Shown here: one piece after another, positions 16,011-24,168 of the stretch
Layout of the letters: each line of letters opens with the position of its first letter
Numbering within the stretch: the first letter of the stretch is position 1
DNA from: Anaerotignum faecicola
Lineage (GTDB): Bacteria > Bacillota > Clostridia > Lachnospirales > Anaerotignaceae
Length of the DNA: 64,000 nucleotides
Direction: 5' to 3'
Assembly: GCF_003865035.1 (NCBI RefSeq)
Contig: NZ_BHVZ01000001.1
Coordinates: 310,001 to 374,000 of the forward strand
Notes under the pieces: model-generated
Told to the model about the DNA's origin: nothing
Database searches by the model: none
Seen by the model: only the letters and a program-made list of their open reading frames with translations
Made by a program: the position numbers and the translations under genes

Positions 16011-16368
16011 TCGGTTTACTTGGGTTATCTTCTATTTTCTCACGTAGATTACGGATATGGCTCATGACGATGTTATAATCGCCGGAATAGGATTCCTTCC
16101 AGACAATATCATAAATCTGCTCCTTGCTAAACACTCTACCTAGATTGTTGGCTAACAGATAGAGGATTTCAAATTCTGTAAATGTCAAATCTATTTCCTG
16201 TTTCTGCTTTCTTACCAAACGATTTATATTATCTATTTCTAATCCATTAAAACTCAAATTTGTTTTTGCATTTTCAATTACTTGAAATGCTCTTGCTCCC
16301 GTATTGACACAGGATATTATATGATTCAGGATTTCTTCCTCACTATCTTCAAATGTCAGTATTAACAT
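15946..16368 (-). CDS. Orphan winged-helix (OmpR-type) DNA-binding protein, copy 1
   Basis: 140 residues. Residues 50-135 form an OmpR/PhoB output domain (LTFTEFEILYLLANNLGRVFSKEQIYDIVWKE... [36 protein letters not shown]). The N-terminal 45 residues (MLILTFEDSEEEILNHIIS) are too short for a receiver domain and carry no phosphorylation aspartate pocket. It therefore binds DNA without two-component control, or through another signal. The ATG start and frame are intact, unlike in copies 2 and 3. It lies just downstream of the lantibiotic-type ABC operon. Confidence 0.85.
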   Translation of the reverse strand: MLILTFEDSEEEILNHIISCVNTGARAFQVIENAKTNLSFNGLEIDNINRLVRKQKQEIDLTFTEFEILYLLANNLGRVFSKEQIYDIVWKESYSGDYNIVMSHIRNLREKIEDNPSKPIYIQTVWGVGYRFNKNLSSGL

Positions 16369-16469
16369 TTTCCCATGTAATCACCTACTTTATTTTTATG
16401 CATAAACTTTTAACTAAAACAAATCTGCCGTACTGTGACATTTTTCTTTTACCATCACACAGCTAAAGA

Positions 16470-16910
16470 TTATTCAATATTCAATTCAATGTTTCCAGTA
16501 AATTCCTCACACTCAATGCCGACATAATTTCCACCATCAGGAAGTGTAATTGTGTCACTATAAGTTCCGGTTGTTTCAAGCAAAGTGACTACTTCATCAG
16601 CTCCAGAAATCCAAAATACTTTTGCAGTTCCCTCCGCAACCTCCAAAGTGCAATCAATAGACAAATACTTACCAGCTTCTCGCTTTATAGAAGTTCCTCC
16701 AAACAAATACTCTGAATCTGAAAAATTCTCATAATCAGCCGTATAAGTTCCCGTATAATCATCAATCCCTTTTTCTTTTGTTCCTTCCAAAGATAACTTT
16801 CCTGTAAGCTCTATGACTCCAGCCGACTGAACGATATTATTATAATGATTGAGAATTTCATCTTTTGAACAGCCAGAAATCATAAAACTTCCCAAAAGGA
16901 CAAATGCCAA
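16470..16910 (-). CDS. Lipoprotein downstream of the ABC operon (possible immunity lipoprotein)
   Basis: About 146 residues from TTG 16908-16910, with the lipobox GSFMISGCS. The charged n-region of a signal peptide (IKKIVLA) lies just upstream in frame, reachable only through a non-standard start such as ATT at 16929-16931. The start is therefore uncertain. The mature part is acidic, with beta-strand-like repeats (TGTYTADYENF, TGTYSDTITLPDG). It follows a Spa/Mut/Cpr-like ABC transporter, where lantibiotic immunity lipoproteins commonly sit; function by position only. Confidence 0.7.
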   Translation of the reverse strand: MAFVLLGSFMISGCSKDEILNHYNNIVQSAGVIELTGKLSLEGTKEKGIDDYTGTYTADYENFSDSEYLFGGTSIKREAGKYLSIDCTLEVAEGTAKVFWISGADEVVTLLETTGTYSDTITLPDGGNYVGIECEEFTGNIELNIE

Positions 16911-16938
16911 TGCTAAAACTATTTTCTTAATAAAATCA

Positions 16939-17718
16939 TCACCAGCCTTTCTTTGGTGCTACCTTTTTGGCCTTTTTCTTTGTTTGGGTTGCTTCTCGCT
17001 CTTTCATGCACAAAATCAAGATGGCAGAAATAACGACAGCAAGCACAAGACTGCAAGAACAGCTTCCGATATTCCAGTTGACTGCGGTATCATAGCTGCG
17101 GTAGCCTACCATTCCAAGACTTGCGGTAATCGGATAAAGGTTTGCTAATGTCATATTTCCTGCGGCAAACATCCCTCCATATCCATAGACAAAAGCAATG
17201 ATTACACCGACTAAAAAGCTACCTGTCCTCCGACAAGTAAGAGCGATAATCGGCAGAACCGCAAGATATAAAAAGAAATTAACCGCAGTAATCTGCAAGG
17301 CTGCTTTTAGAGCTAAGGAAATCTCAAAGCCTGGAAATCCCACAATCATTTCCGCTATGATTGTAAACAAGCTGCATATCAGCCCGAAAGTAATAGACAA
17401 TACGCCGCACACAATCAATTTTCCGGTCAGCAGCTTCTTAAAAGAAATCGGCACAGTCAGAATATTTTTCAGTGTGTCATCCGTCTGCTCACGAGAAATC
17501 ATATATCCAGCAATTAGGCTGATACACATCGGAAAAATCATGGACATATTGTTTTTGATGACCTGTTCTGTAAGATAGGCGAAATCCCAAACGGAACCAT
17601 CATTCGCCATAGAGGTAAACAAGGTCAGCAGGACGGATAGGAGCATGAGTGCAACGCCCGCCCAAAGGATATGATACCTTTTCAATTTATAAAATTCTGT
17701 TTTTACAATGCGAACCAT
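16939..17718 (-). CDS. ABC-2 permease, lantibiotic-immunity type (second permease)
   Basis: 259-residue membrane protein with about six transmembrane segments. It has the typical start MVRIVKTEFYKLKRYHILW and the motif GYMISREQTDDTLKNILTVP of SpaG/MutG/CprC-like permeases. These export or expel lantibiotics such as nisin from the membrane, protecting the cell. It lies two bases after the first permease in an ATPase-permease-permease operon. The C-terminus is lysine-rich. Confidence 0.88.
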   Translation of the reverse strand: MVRIVKTEFYKLKRYHILWAGVALMLLSVLLTLFTSMANDGSVWDFAYLTEQVIKNNMSMIFPMCISLIAGYMISREQTDDTLKNILTVPISFKKLLTGKLIVCGVLSITFGLICSLFTIIAEMIVGFPGFEISLALKAALQITAVNFFLYLAVLPIIALTCRRTGSFLVGVIIAFVYGYGGMFAAGNMTLANLYPITASLGMVGYRSYDTAVNWNIGSCSCSLVLAVVISAILILCMKEREATQTKKKAKKVAPKKGW

Positions 17719-17720
17719 GT

Positions 17721-18506
17721 TTATTCCCCCCTCTGCTTATATAATCTGTCAATCAGTAAGAACGAAACGAATGCCATGATTCCAAGAATGAATACAACTT
17801 GAAATGTTGAAGGAATTAGCCCTGTCATTTGCTCCAAGTCCATTTTTATTCCATGAGCCGCCATATCTCCCGCACTCCAAAATGTAGTCAGTGGCGTGGG
17901 CAGAAGCCATAACATGGTTTTAGGCAGTGTGTCAAACAATGCCGTAGCACTCATGTTCAGAACGCTGTAAAAGACACACAGCAAAATGGAAAAAACATAG
18001 GTCTTACTGAAAAAGACAACAAGGACAATCAACGGGAGTGTTCCTGCTGTAATGAAGATCCCCGTTTCAACCGCCAAAAACAGCTTATAACCAATTCCAT
18101 AAACTTCTAATGTTCCAATTCCGCAAAGAATTGTTGCAATAGTAGAAGCCACGCAAAAAACAATTCCAAAGATAAAAAGGACAATGATCTTTGCAAGTAC
18201 CATTTGCGTGCTGGTTACTGGAATTGTACGCAAATTTTTGAATGTATCGTTGTCGCGTTCCATAAAAAACAGGATGGCGGCAATCACTCCGATAATGCAG
18301 GGCAGTAAAAACTGGATACCATATCCCAACACCATGTTAAATAGTCCATCGAAAGCATCTGCCCGATCCGTATATCGCTCCATCATAGAGGGCGTTATCA
18401 TCAGATAAGTCAGCGGGATTGGAAACAGGAACGCAGCCAGAATAATCAGCGGAATAAATTTCTTCCGTTTCAATTTCAAAAATTCGCATTTGATTAGTTT
18501 AAGCAA
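17721..18506 (-). CDS. ABC-2 permease, lantibiotic-immunity type (first permease)
   Basis: 261 residues, about six transmembrane segments. The start MLKLIKCEFLKLKRKKFIP and the loop RDNDTFKNLRTIPVT are typical of SpaE/MutE/CprB-like permeases. Its start overlaps the end of the ATPase gene by eight bases. It pairs with the next gene to form the membrane part of the transporter. Confidence 0.88.
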   Translation of the reverse strand: MLKLIKCEFLKLKRKKFIPLIILAAFLFPIPLTYLMITPSMMERYTDRADAFDGLFNMVLGYGIQFLLPCIIGVIAAILFFMERDNDTFKNLRTIPVTSTQMVLAKIIVLFIFGIVFCVASTIATILCGIGTLEVYGIGYKLFLAVETGIFITAGTLPLIVLVVFFSKTYVFSILLCVFYSVLNMSATALFDTLPKTMLWLLPTPLTTFWSAGDMAAHGIKMDLEQMTGLIPSTFQVVFILGIMAFVSFLLIDRLYKQRGE

Positions 18507-19425
18507 TTCCTTCGCCCCCTGTCACACGCTTGAAGTAATCTTCAAGACTTTCTTCACAGGTATGTGCTTCTGATACCTCCAATCCGTTTTCTACAAAAGC
18601 AGTTACAATTTTCCCCACAGGCAGCTCCATATTGTGTAGACGCAGATTGTGGTCGTCTTGTATGGAAAAATGGGTTTCATGGAAATTGCGTTCCAAAATT
18701 CTTGCCGCCTGTGCAGTATCAGAGATCGTAAACCGGATATGTTTACTGCTTTTTTGCTCCAACTCAGCAAGGCTTTCTTCTTCCAGCAGTGCACCGTGGT
18801 CAATAATTCCAATATCGTCAGCCAGCAAGGAAATCTCCGAAAGAATGTGACTGGAGATTAAAATAGTTTTTCCTCTTGCGTCACAAAGCTCACGGATAAA
18901 AGAGCGTACTTCTGCAATACCGATAGGGTCAAGCCCGTTGATAGGCTCGTCCAAAATTAAAAGTTCCGGATCGTGCATGACTGCAAGGGCAATCGCCAAC
19001 CGCTGCTTCATACCAAGAGAGTATTGCGAAAACAGCTTTTTATCCTTGTAAGGAAGTCCGACTAAATCCAGAGCGTCTTTGATGGCATGGTTGTTTGGTA
19101 CTCCACGCAGGGTAGCAAAGATACGCAGATTCTCCGTACCGGTCAGATTGGGATAAAAACCAGGGGACTCAATCAAACTTCCAATGCGGGGCAGCAATTT
19201 CTTTTCATTTCCCTGCAAAGACTTTCCCCAGATTTTGACCTCACCGGAAGTCGGCTTCGTTAGCCCCAACAGCATTTTCATGGTTGTGGTTTTTCCGGCT
19301 CCGTTTCTACCCAACAGACCATAAATTCTCCCACGCTTGACATGGATATTTAAGTCCGCCACACTCTTTTGTGAGCCGTATTGCTTTGTCAGATTTTTTG
19401 TTTCAATAATATAATTTGAATCCAT
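18499..19425 (-). CDS. ABC transporter ATPase, lantibiotic-immunity type (SpaF/MutF/CprA-like)
   Basis: 308 residues from ATG 19423-19425 behind AGGAGG. It has Walker A GRNGAGKTT, signature YSLGMKQRLAIALA, Walker B LLILDEPINGLDP and the H-loop SSHILSE, then a C-terminal domain seen in antibiotic exporters. It powers the two permeases that follow. Upstream lie four phased GCAAGGTT repeats, so the operon is most likely induced by the adjacent response regulator. The cassette order resembles the C. difficile cpr locus. Confidence 0.92.
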   Translation of the reverse strand: MDSNYIIETKNLTKQYGSQKSVADLNIHVKRGRIYGLLGRNGAGKTTTMKMLLGLTKPTSGEVKIWGKSLQGNEKKLLPRIGSLIESPGFYPNLTGTENLRIFATLRGVPNNHAIKDALDLVGLPYKDKKLFSQYSLGMKQRLAIALAVMHDPELLILDEPINGLDPIGIAEVRSFIRELCDARGKTILISSHILSEISLLADDIGIIDHGALLEEESLAELEQKSSKHIRFTISDTAQAARILERNFHETHFSIQDDHNLRLHNMELPVGKIVTAFVENGLEVSEAHTCEESLEDYFKRVTGGEGIA

Positions 19426-19451
19426 ATTCAAAACCTCCTGTTCTGTAAGGT

Positions 19452-19505
19452 ATTCTATCACGCCAACCTTGCATTAACCTTGCCACAACCTTGCATTAAC
19501 CTTGC
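19452..19505 (-). promoter_or_regulatory. Four phased GCAAGGTT boxes with -10, response-regulator promoter
   Basis: AACCTTGC (minus strand GCAAGGTT) begins at 19465, 19476, 19487 and 19498, exactly every 11 bases, about one helical turn. A TAGAAT -10 box (19452-19457) follows seven bases after the last copy, so the repeats occupy the -35 region. This is the classic layout for activation by an OmpR-family dimer; the start codon of the ATPase lies about 27 bases further. Confidence 0.85.
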
Positions 19506-19533
19506 AATTTGAAATCCGACAAAATAAACAAAA

Positions 19534-19556
19534 GTTCCCGTCACAAGGACGGGAAC
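19534..19556 (-). terminator. Terminator of the two-component system genes
   Basis: Perfect 9-bp stem GTTCCCGTC / GACGGGAAC with a 5-base loop right after the kinase stop, followed on the minus strand by TTTTGTTTATTTT. It insulates the regulators from the induced ABC promoter. Confidence 0.88.
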
Positions 19557-19560
19557 CCGC

Positions 19561-20478
19561 TTAAATCTCCAAGGGAAAACGCAAAGAAAATTCAGTTCCT
19601 TTTCCCGGTATACTTTCAACAGCTATGCTTCCGCCCATTTTTTCTACAAGTTGATGGACAATGGAAAGACCAAGACCGCTACCTTTCTCAGACCGACCTT
19701 TATCGCACTTATAAAGCCGTTCAAAAATGTGTTTCAAATCTTCTTTCTCAATTCCAACTCCATTATCTGCCAGCAGCAACTCCATGCTGTTTTCCTTCTT
19801 CGATAGGGAGATTTTAATTTTGTCCGCATGGCTATGAGCGATGACATTTTGAATGAGATTATTGATGATTCTCATATAGCTGTCTATATCCAATCTTACC
19901 CGGACAGGCTGTTCGGAAATATCAATGTCATAATCAACCTGTTTATCCTCAAAAATCGGTATCCAGTCAATCAGGATATTCCTTGTAAACTCTGCGGCCT
20001 CAATGCTCTGGATTTCCAAAGCAAACTCGTTGGAATTTAACTTGAACCAGTCAAAAAGCACATCAATATATTCTTTCAGATCGTGGGCTTTCCGGCGAGC
20101 AGTTTCAATATAATCATCCCGGTCTTTTCCCGTGACAATACCTTTGTGTGCAGCATCAAGATACCCGATCAGAGTGGTAAGAGGCGTCCGAACATCGTGA
20201 GAAAGGCTCGTCATAAGCTGGCGGTTGGTTTCTTCCGTCTGTCGCACAGCAGAAAGCCTGCTTTCATAAGCCACAACGATCTCATTGATTTCATAGGCAA
20301 GAGGGGCTGTTAGTTCATTTGTTGCAGACAAAATACGCCGATTGCCATTTCCATTTTTCACATCAACCAATGCATCGGTCATTTCTGCTATTTGTTTTTT
20401 TATACGCCGAACGAGAACGATGGAAGTCAATACAGCCACAACAGCAATCACAATGGACAAGAATACGATGATTTCCAT
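19561..20478 (-). CDS. Sensor histidine kinase of the lantibiotic-response pair
   Basis: 305 residues with a single N-terminal membrane segment (about 4-24) and almost no outside part. A HAMP-like linker follows, then the H-box SLSHDVRTPLTTLIGYLD (histidine near residue 94). The N-box NNLIQNVIAHS, G1 DNGVGI and G2 GSGLGLSIV come after. The lack of an extracellular sensor suggests that it senses within the membrane or through the transporter. It lies five bases after its response regulator. Confidence 0.9.
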   Translation of the reverse strand: MEIIVFLSIVIAVVAVLTSIVLVRRIKKQIAEMTDALVDVKNGNGNRRILSATNELTAPLAYEINEIVVAYESRLSAVRQTEETNRQLMTSLSHDVRTPLTTLIGYLDAAHKGIVTGKDRDDYIETARRKAHDLKEYIDVLFDWFKLNSNEFALEIQSIEAAEFTRNILIDWIPIFEDKQVDYDIDISEQPVRVRLDIDSYMRIINNLIQNVIAHSHADKIKISLSKKENSMELLLADNGVGIEKEDLKHIFERLYKCDKGRSEKGSGLGLSIVHQLVEKMGGSIAVESIPGKGTEFSLRFPLEI

Positions 20479-20483
20479 GCTGA

Positions 20484-21176
20484 CTACACCTCCTTGTTAA
20501 AGCGATAACCGATCCCTTTGACAGTTTGGATGTACTTTGGATTGGAGGGGTTGACTTCTAATTTTTTACGAAGCCGACTGATAATCGCCATAATGTTACT
20601 GTCATCATAGAAATATTCTTCACCCCATACTTCTTCATAAATCTGCTGCTTTGTTAAAATCCTTCCTTGATTTTTTACACAATAGAGCAGCAAATCAAAT
20701 TCCTTTGGTGGAAGTTCAAAAGTGCCGTTTCCCGTAGTAACGGAACGATTTTCAAGGTCAATTTGTAATCCATCAAAATTCAGCTTTTGCACCGTTCCGG
20801 CTTGCTGATTAAAGCGAGTGTAACGGCGAATGAGGGACACAATACGGGCAATCAGCTCATCCATATCAAACGGCTTTGTCAGATAATCGTCCGCTCCGGC
20901 CCGTAACCCCCGCACCTTAGAAATGCTGTCATTTTTGGATGTGAACATTAAAATTGGCAAACTATGCTCTTTACGGATTTCTTCCAGTGTTTCAAACCCA
21001 TCCATACCGGGCATCATCACATCCAGTATTACAAGCTGATATTCCTGCTCTTTTAATTTCTGCAAGCCCTCTTTTCCGGTATTACAAAAATCGGCTGCTA
21101 TATTTTCCGTTTGTACGCTGCGCTTAATTAAGGCACACAGTTCTCTGTCATCATCTATAATCAAAATTCTATTCAT
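20484..21176 (-). CDS. OmpR-family response regulator
   Basis: 230 residues from ATG 21174-21176 behind GGGAGAG. The receiver domain has the acidic pair DDD, the phosphorylation aspartate in VILDVMMPGMDG (near residue 51) and the lysine in YLTKPF. It is joined to a winged-helix domain ending YIQTVKGIGYRFNKEV. It is the likely activator at the phased repeats upstream of the ABC operon. The output domain is related to the three orphan winged-helix copies nearby. Confidence 0.93.
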   Translation of the reverse strand: MNRILIIDDDRELCALIKRSVQTENIAADFCNTGKEGLQKLKEQEYQLVILDVMMPGMDGFETLEEIRKEHSLPILMFTSKNDSISKVRGLRAGADDYLTKPFDMDELIARIVSLIRRYTRFNQQAGTVQKLNFDGLQIDLENRSVTTGNGTFELPPKEFDLLLYCVKNQGRILTKQQIYEEVWGEEYFYDDSNIMAIISRLRKKLEVNPSNPKYIQTVKGIGYRFNKEV

Positions 21177-21357
21177 GGTACAATTCTCTCCCTTGTTTTG
21201 TCCGACCATCCACAGGTTTTTATGCTGATTTTGGTATCAGCCAAACCATTCCCATCTTTACAGGTCCTGGAATACGTCCACCAGAGCAAAAATAATTTAT
21301 CCAACGAGGTGTTACTCCCCATTTTGCACTAGCTTCTTTTAATATCATATAATCCAT
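21169..21357 (-). pseudogene. Small HTH protein gene with internal stop
   Basis: From ATG 21355-21357 (behind GGAGG) the frame encodes MDYMILKEASAKWGVTPRW... WLIPKSA, then TAA at 21220-21222. The same frame continues KPVDGRTKQGR to a stop at 21169. Family members I know end with '...IP-x-A-x-KPxDGRxKxGR', so the TAA looks like a GAA-to-TAA nonsense change. The shortened 45-residue protein keeps the helix-turn-helix. Its intact end would overlap the response regulator start, and it leads that operon. Confidence 0.65.
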
Positions 21358-21376
21358 ATCAATTCCTCCGAATATT

Positions 21377-21405
21377 ATTATAATTCGTTCTTTCGAATAA
21401 TACAA
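21377..21405 (-). promoter_or_regulatory. Promoter of the HTH / two-component operon with internal operator
   Basis: TTGTAT (minus strand, 21400-21405) and TATAAT (21377-21382) are 17 bases apart. An inverted repeat ATTCG-N6-CGAAT (21383-21398) fills the spacer, ideal for a repressor. GGAGG and the small HTH start follow about 15-20 bases downstream. Confidence 0.75.
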
Positions 21406-21617
21406 TCATATGCCTTCTACATTGGCACATCCTTCGGGAGTGCATGAAAGGATACTTAGCAAACACTTCCTATGTCATGACACAGACGAAATTTCCCACA
21501 CTTTCCTAACATCTGTACGATTAAATTTCCATAGGAAAGTCTTCCTGCATTCTTCTGATTTTCTTCAATTTTCCGCTAGAATATCTTGACTTTTCACGCC
21601 GTCTGTATCATTAGTTA

Positions 21618-21752
21618 AATTTTTTCATGTATCTTGTGAATATCTCTTGGGTGTTAAAAAGGAAAAATAAGCAGTGATCTGGAATATTTTCACAGATCAC
21701 TGCTTAAATTTTTATTAAAGCGATACCCAACTCCCCACACTGTCTGTATGTA
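21618..21752. repeat. Module copy 2: HTH 3' remnant, hairpin, winged-helix 3' end
   Basis: Repeats the module of 15874-16010. The first 50 bases are the last codons of an XRE gene without its front part, a scar. The hairpin 21669-21705 is a perfect 13-bp stem here, better than in copy 1. To its left lies about 210 bases of non-coding sequence and the two-component promoter. Confidence 0.85.
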
Positions 21753-22028
21753 CATTGGTTTACTTGGATCATCTTCAATCTTTTTTCTAATATTTCTAAT
21801 GTGGCTCATAACAATATTGTGATCGCCGGAATAAGGCTCTTTCCACACAATGTCATATATCTGTTCCTTACTAAATACTCTGCCCGGATTTCTTGCTAAT
21901 AAATGCAGAATTTGAAACTCTACACTCGTAACTTTAACTTCTTTTTTTCCTCGATATAGTATTCGTCTTGAAACATCTATTTCCATTCCTTCAAAAACTA
22001 ATTTTGTGCAAAAATTTTCTTTTATCAT
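21690..22028 (-). CDS. Orphan winged-helix protein, copy 2 (start codon altered)
   Basis: The output domain is intact (VTSVEFQILHLLARNPGRVFSKEQIYDIVWKE... [10 protein letters not shown]). Homology to copies 1 and 3 continues about 29 codons before the first ATG (22026-22028). Where copy 1 starts ATG and copy 3 TTG, this copy reads TTA at 22113-22115. A strong GGAGGG at 22131-22136 precedes only ATT and ATA codons. So the gene either uses a rare start, makes a shortened protein, or is decaying. Confidence 0.7.
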   Translation of the reverse strand: MIKENFCTKLVFEGMEIDVSRRILYRGKKEVKVTSVEFQILHLLARNPGRVFSKEQIYDIVWKEPYSGDHNIVMSHIRNIRKKIEDDPSKPMYIQTVWGVGYRFNKNLSSDL

Positions 22029-22251
22029 CTGCGTTTTATTTTCAAAACCATCTAAAACTGAAATAACTGCATTTAATAGTTCGTCCTCATTTTCCTCAAG
22101 AGAAAGTAATAATAACTTAGCTATAATCTGCCCTCCTTCGTCAATTACTTATAATATTCTTCTATGTATATTCCCCCGTCCATCTTTTCGTTTTTTAGTT
22201 TGGATTTTATTTTTGGAAATAGGTCAATATACCCATTCCATATAAGAAATT

Positions 22252-22956
22252 CTATTCCAGCGTTTCTATATATTCTTCCAAACAAATTCCTTGAGAGTAT
22301 ATTGCCGACGCAGCTTCTTTCCCGACGTATCTGTAATGCCAAGGTTCATTTATAACACCTGTTATATCCGTCTTATTTGAAGGATAACGCTTTATAAAAC
22401 CATATGTATGAGCATTTTCCTCAAGCCAGTTATAAACATCATCTCTTGAACTTTTTGTAGTATCTGCGTTTATATCGACTGCAATACCAAGCTGATGTTC
22501 ACTTGTTCCAGGAATTGCCACCCATTGCTCTGCAAGTTTTTTCGCTTCGGACTTCGATTTTCCCTCATTTTCATATGCTTCTATTTTTTCGTTCATTAGT
22601 TGCTGCTGTTCTTCCTGTGTCCTATATCCCTCTCTAACAAACAAACCATATCCCTGCGCCCTTGCAGCATTAAACATTTCCTGCAACTCCGGGTAAATTC
22701 TGGAATCAACCTTTTTTCCATTTGATAATTCTGTAAGCTGTACTTCATAATCAGCAGGAATATAATTCTCACGATTTACAAGAATCAGATTCCAGCCATG
22801 ATCTTCACTGGCCATATGGTGTGTTATATTTCCAAGAAAAGGCGTTGTTAAAGATGAATGAAGAACCTTTCCTGCCATCACACATAACATTACTGTAAAT
22901 AACAGGATAAAAAGTTTTTTTACTTTAAATTTTTTTCGTCTTGCATATCGTTTCAA
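22252..22956 (-). CDS. D-alanyl-D-alanine carboxypeptidase, VanY-like (peptidase M15B)
   Basis: 234 residues: basic cytoplasmic start, one membrane anchor (about 13-31), then the M15B domain with zinc motifs SEHQLGIAVDIN and EPWHYRYVG, and the GYRTQEEQQQL substrate loop. Such enzymes trim the last D-alanine from peptidoglycan stem peptides; VanY does so in vancomycin resistance. It is the last gene of an ECF sigma - membrane protein - ABC operon, so it probably takes part in a cell-wall stress response. No vanHAX genes are visible in the window. Confidence 0.88.
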   Translation of the reverse strand: MKRYARRKKFKVKKLFILLFTVMLCVMAGKVLHSSLTTPFLGNITHHMASEDHGWNLILVNRENYIPADYEVQLTELSNGKKVDSRIYPELQEMFNAARAQGYGLFVREGYRTQEEQQQLMNEKIEAYENEGKSKSEAKKLAEQWVAIPGTSEHQLGIAVDINADTTKSSRDDVYNWLEENAHTYGFIKRYPSNKTDITGVINEPWHYRYVGKEAASAIYSQGICLEEYIETLE

Positions 22957-24168
22957 TTATTTTATCTCCACCTTTTGGTATACCCTGTACAGTATCGGCT
23001 GAAAAATCAAGCATACCACTGCATATACAGGAACAATAACAGTTGCTATTGTGGTTACTTTACTTCCCAATGTTATAAGTCCAGCTTCTTTGATATCCAA
23101 ATAAATTTCTAATAACTGGTCTGGAAAGAAAGAGCATAATCCAGGCAATGTAATAATTCTGCTTAAAAATGGAAATGCACATAGCACAATGAATGGTACA
23201 ATAACGGCAGTTGGCGTAGAGTGTGTAAACGCTGATGCCAACATTCCGAGTGTAGCTGCAAATATCGTTCCTATATATCCACCCAGAACAATAAACAGAT
23301 ATGCCTGTAAAAAAGTAATATTATAAACACTTCTCCACAAATCCAACTGGATTGGACAGTTTGCACCGTCTGCACCTAATATAAAAAGTACAATAAACGT
23401 ATATAGAAATACAAACATCAGATAAAATCCCGTAGCAATACAAAAACCTGCTCCTACCTTTGCGGAAATCCCCTTGCTTCTTCCAAATCGTGCAGAGAAA
23501 AAAATGGAATCTGCTTTTGTCTGAAATTCATCTGAAAATATCCCGGATACAAGAAAACCGATCACTAATGCCAGCATCAGAATAAAGGTTGATATATTTT
23601 GTAGTAATGCAGCCCAACCGTCCATATATTCATAGTAAAATGGAGTTTTCAGTTCTTTATATTTCTGAATCATAAAATCTTTTTCTGCCTGTGTAAATCT
23701 TTCTTCTCCAGATTCAAGCCAATTTTTTAAAGTAGAAATTCTTCTTTCATAGATTGTTCCAACTTCATCATCAGAAACCTGATCCGTTACATAATAATTA
23801 TAATCTCTGTAATCGCTGAAAGCATAAATAATGACATCCATAATACCTGCTATGCCTTGCTTTTTTGCATATGCCTTATTTTGTTCTGTAATGTCATCCG
23901 ACAATGCCTCTTTCGAACTGTTAATTGTCCTGTTCTCTTCCAATACCTTGCTTAATGTATCTGCTGTTAAATAACCTGCCCATTGGTTTTTGGCTTCTCT
24001 TAAATCTCTTGCAGCCGAAATTCCAACAGAAGAATTTCCATTTTCATCAACATACTCCACTCTGTTAATCGTTAATATACTGGTTATCGCAAGTATTACG
24101 AATAACACTATGACAGCAATTCTATTTTTTGATTTAGAAAACACTTTTTTAATTTCATAACGCAGCAT
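22957..24168 (-). CDS. ABC-2 family permease of the ECF-sigma cassette
   Basis: About 403 residues from ATG 24166-24168, spaced properly from GCAGGTG; longer in-frame starts lie inside the ATPase gene. One N-terminal membrane helix, a roughly 160-residue extracytoplasmic or helical loop, then about six further membrane helices. Pairs with the ATPase it overlaps by 14 bases. The large external loop resembles exporters that handle antimicrobial peptides or lipid-linked substrates; the substrate is unknown. Confidence 0.8.
   Translation of the reverse strand: MLRYEIKKVFSKSKNRIAVIVLFVILAITSILTINRVEYVDENGNSSVGISAARDLREAKNQWAGYLTADTLSKVLEENRTINSSKEALSDDITEQNKAYAKKQGIAGIMDVIIYAFSDYRDYNYYVTDQVSDDEVGTIYERRISTLKNWLESGEERFTQAEKDFMIQKYKELKTPFYYEYMDGWAALLQNISTFILMLALVIGFLVSGIFSDEFQTKADSIFFSARFGRSKGISAKVGAGFCIATGFYLMFVFLYTFIVLFILGADGANCPIQLDLWRSVYNITFLQAYLFIVLGGYIGTIFAATLGMLASAFTHSTPTAVIVPFIVLCAFPFLSRIITLPGLCSFFPDQLLEIYLDIKEAGLITLGSKVTTIATVIVPVYAVVCLIFQPILYRVYQKVEIK

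Noticed and set aside
22145..22342. 65-residue minus-strand frame after the VanY-like gene
   Set aside because: Overlaps the VanY C-terminus in another frame, no ribosome site.
22252..22956. Full vancomycin resistance (van) operon
   Set aside because: Only a VanY-like carboxypeptidase is present; no vanH, vanA/B ligase or vanX, and the regulators belong to other cassettes.
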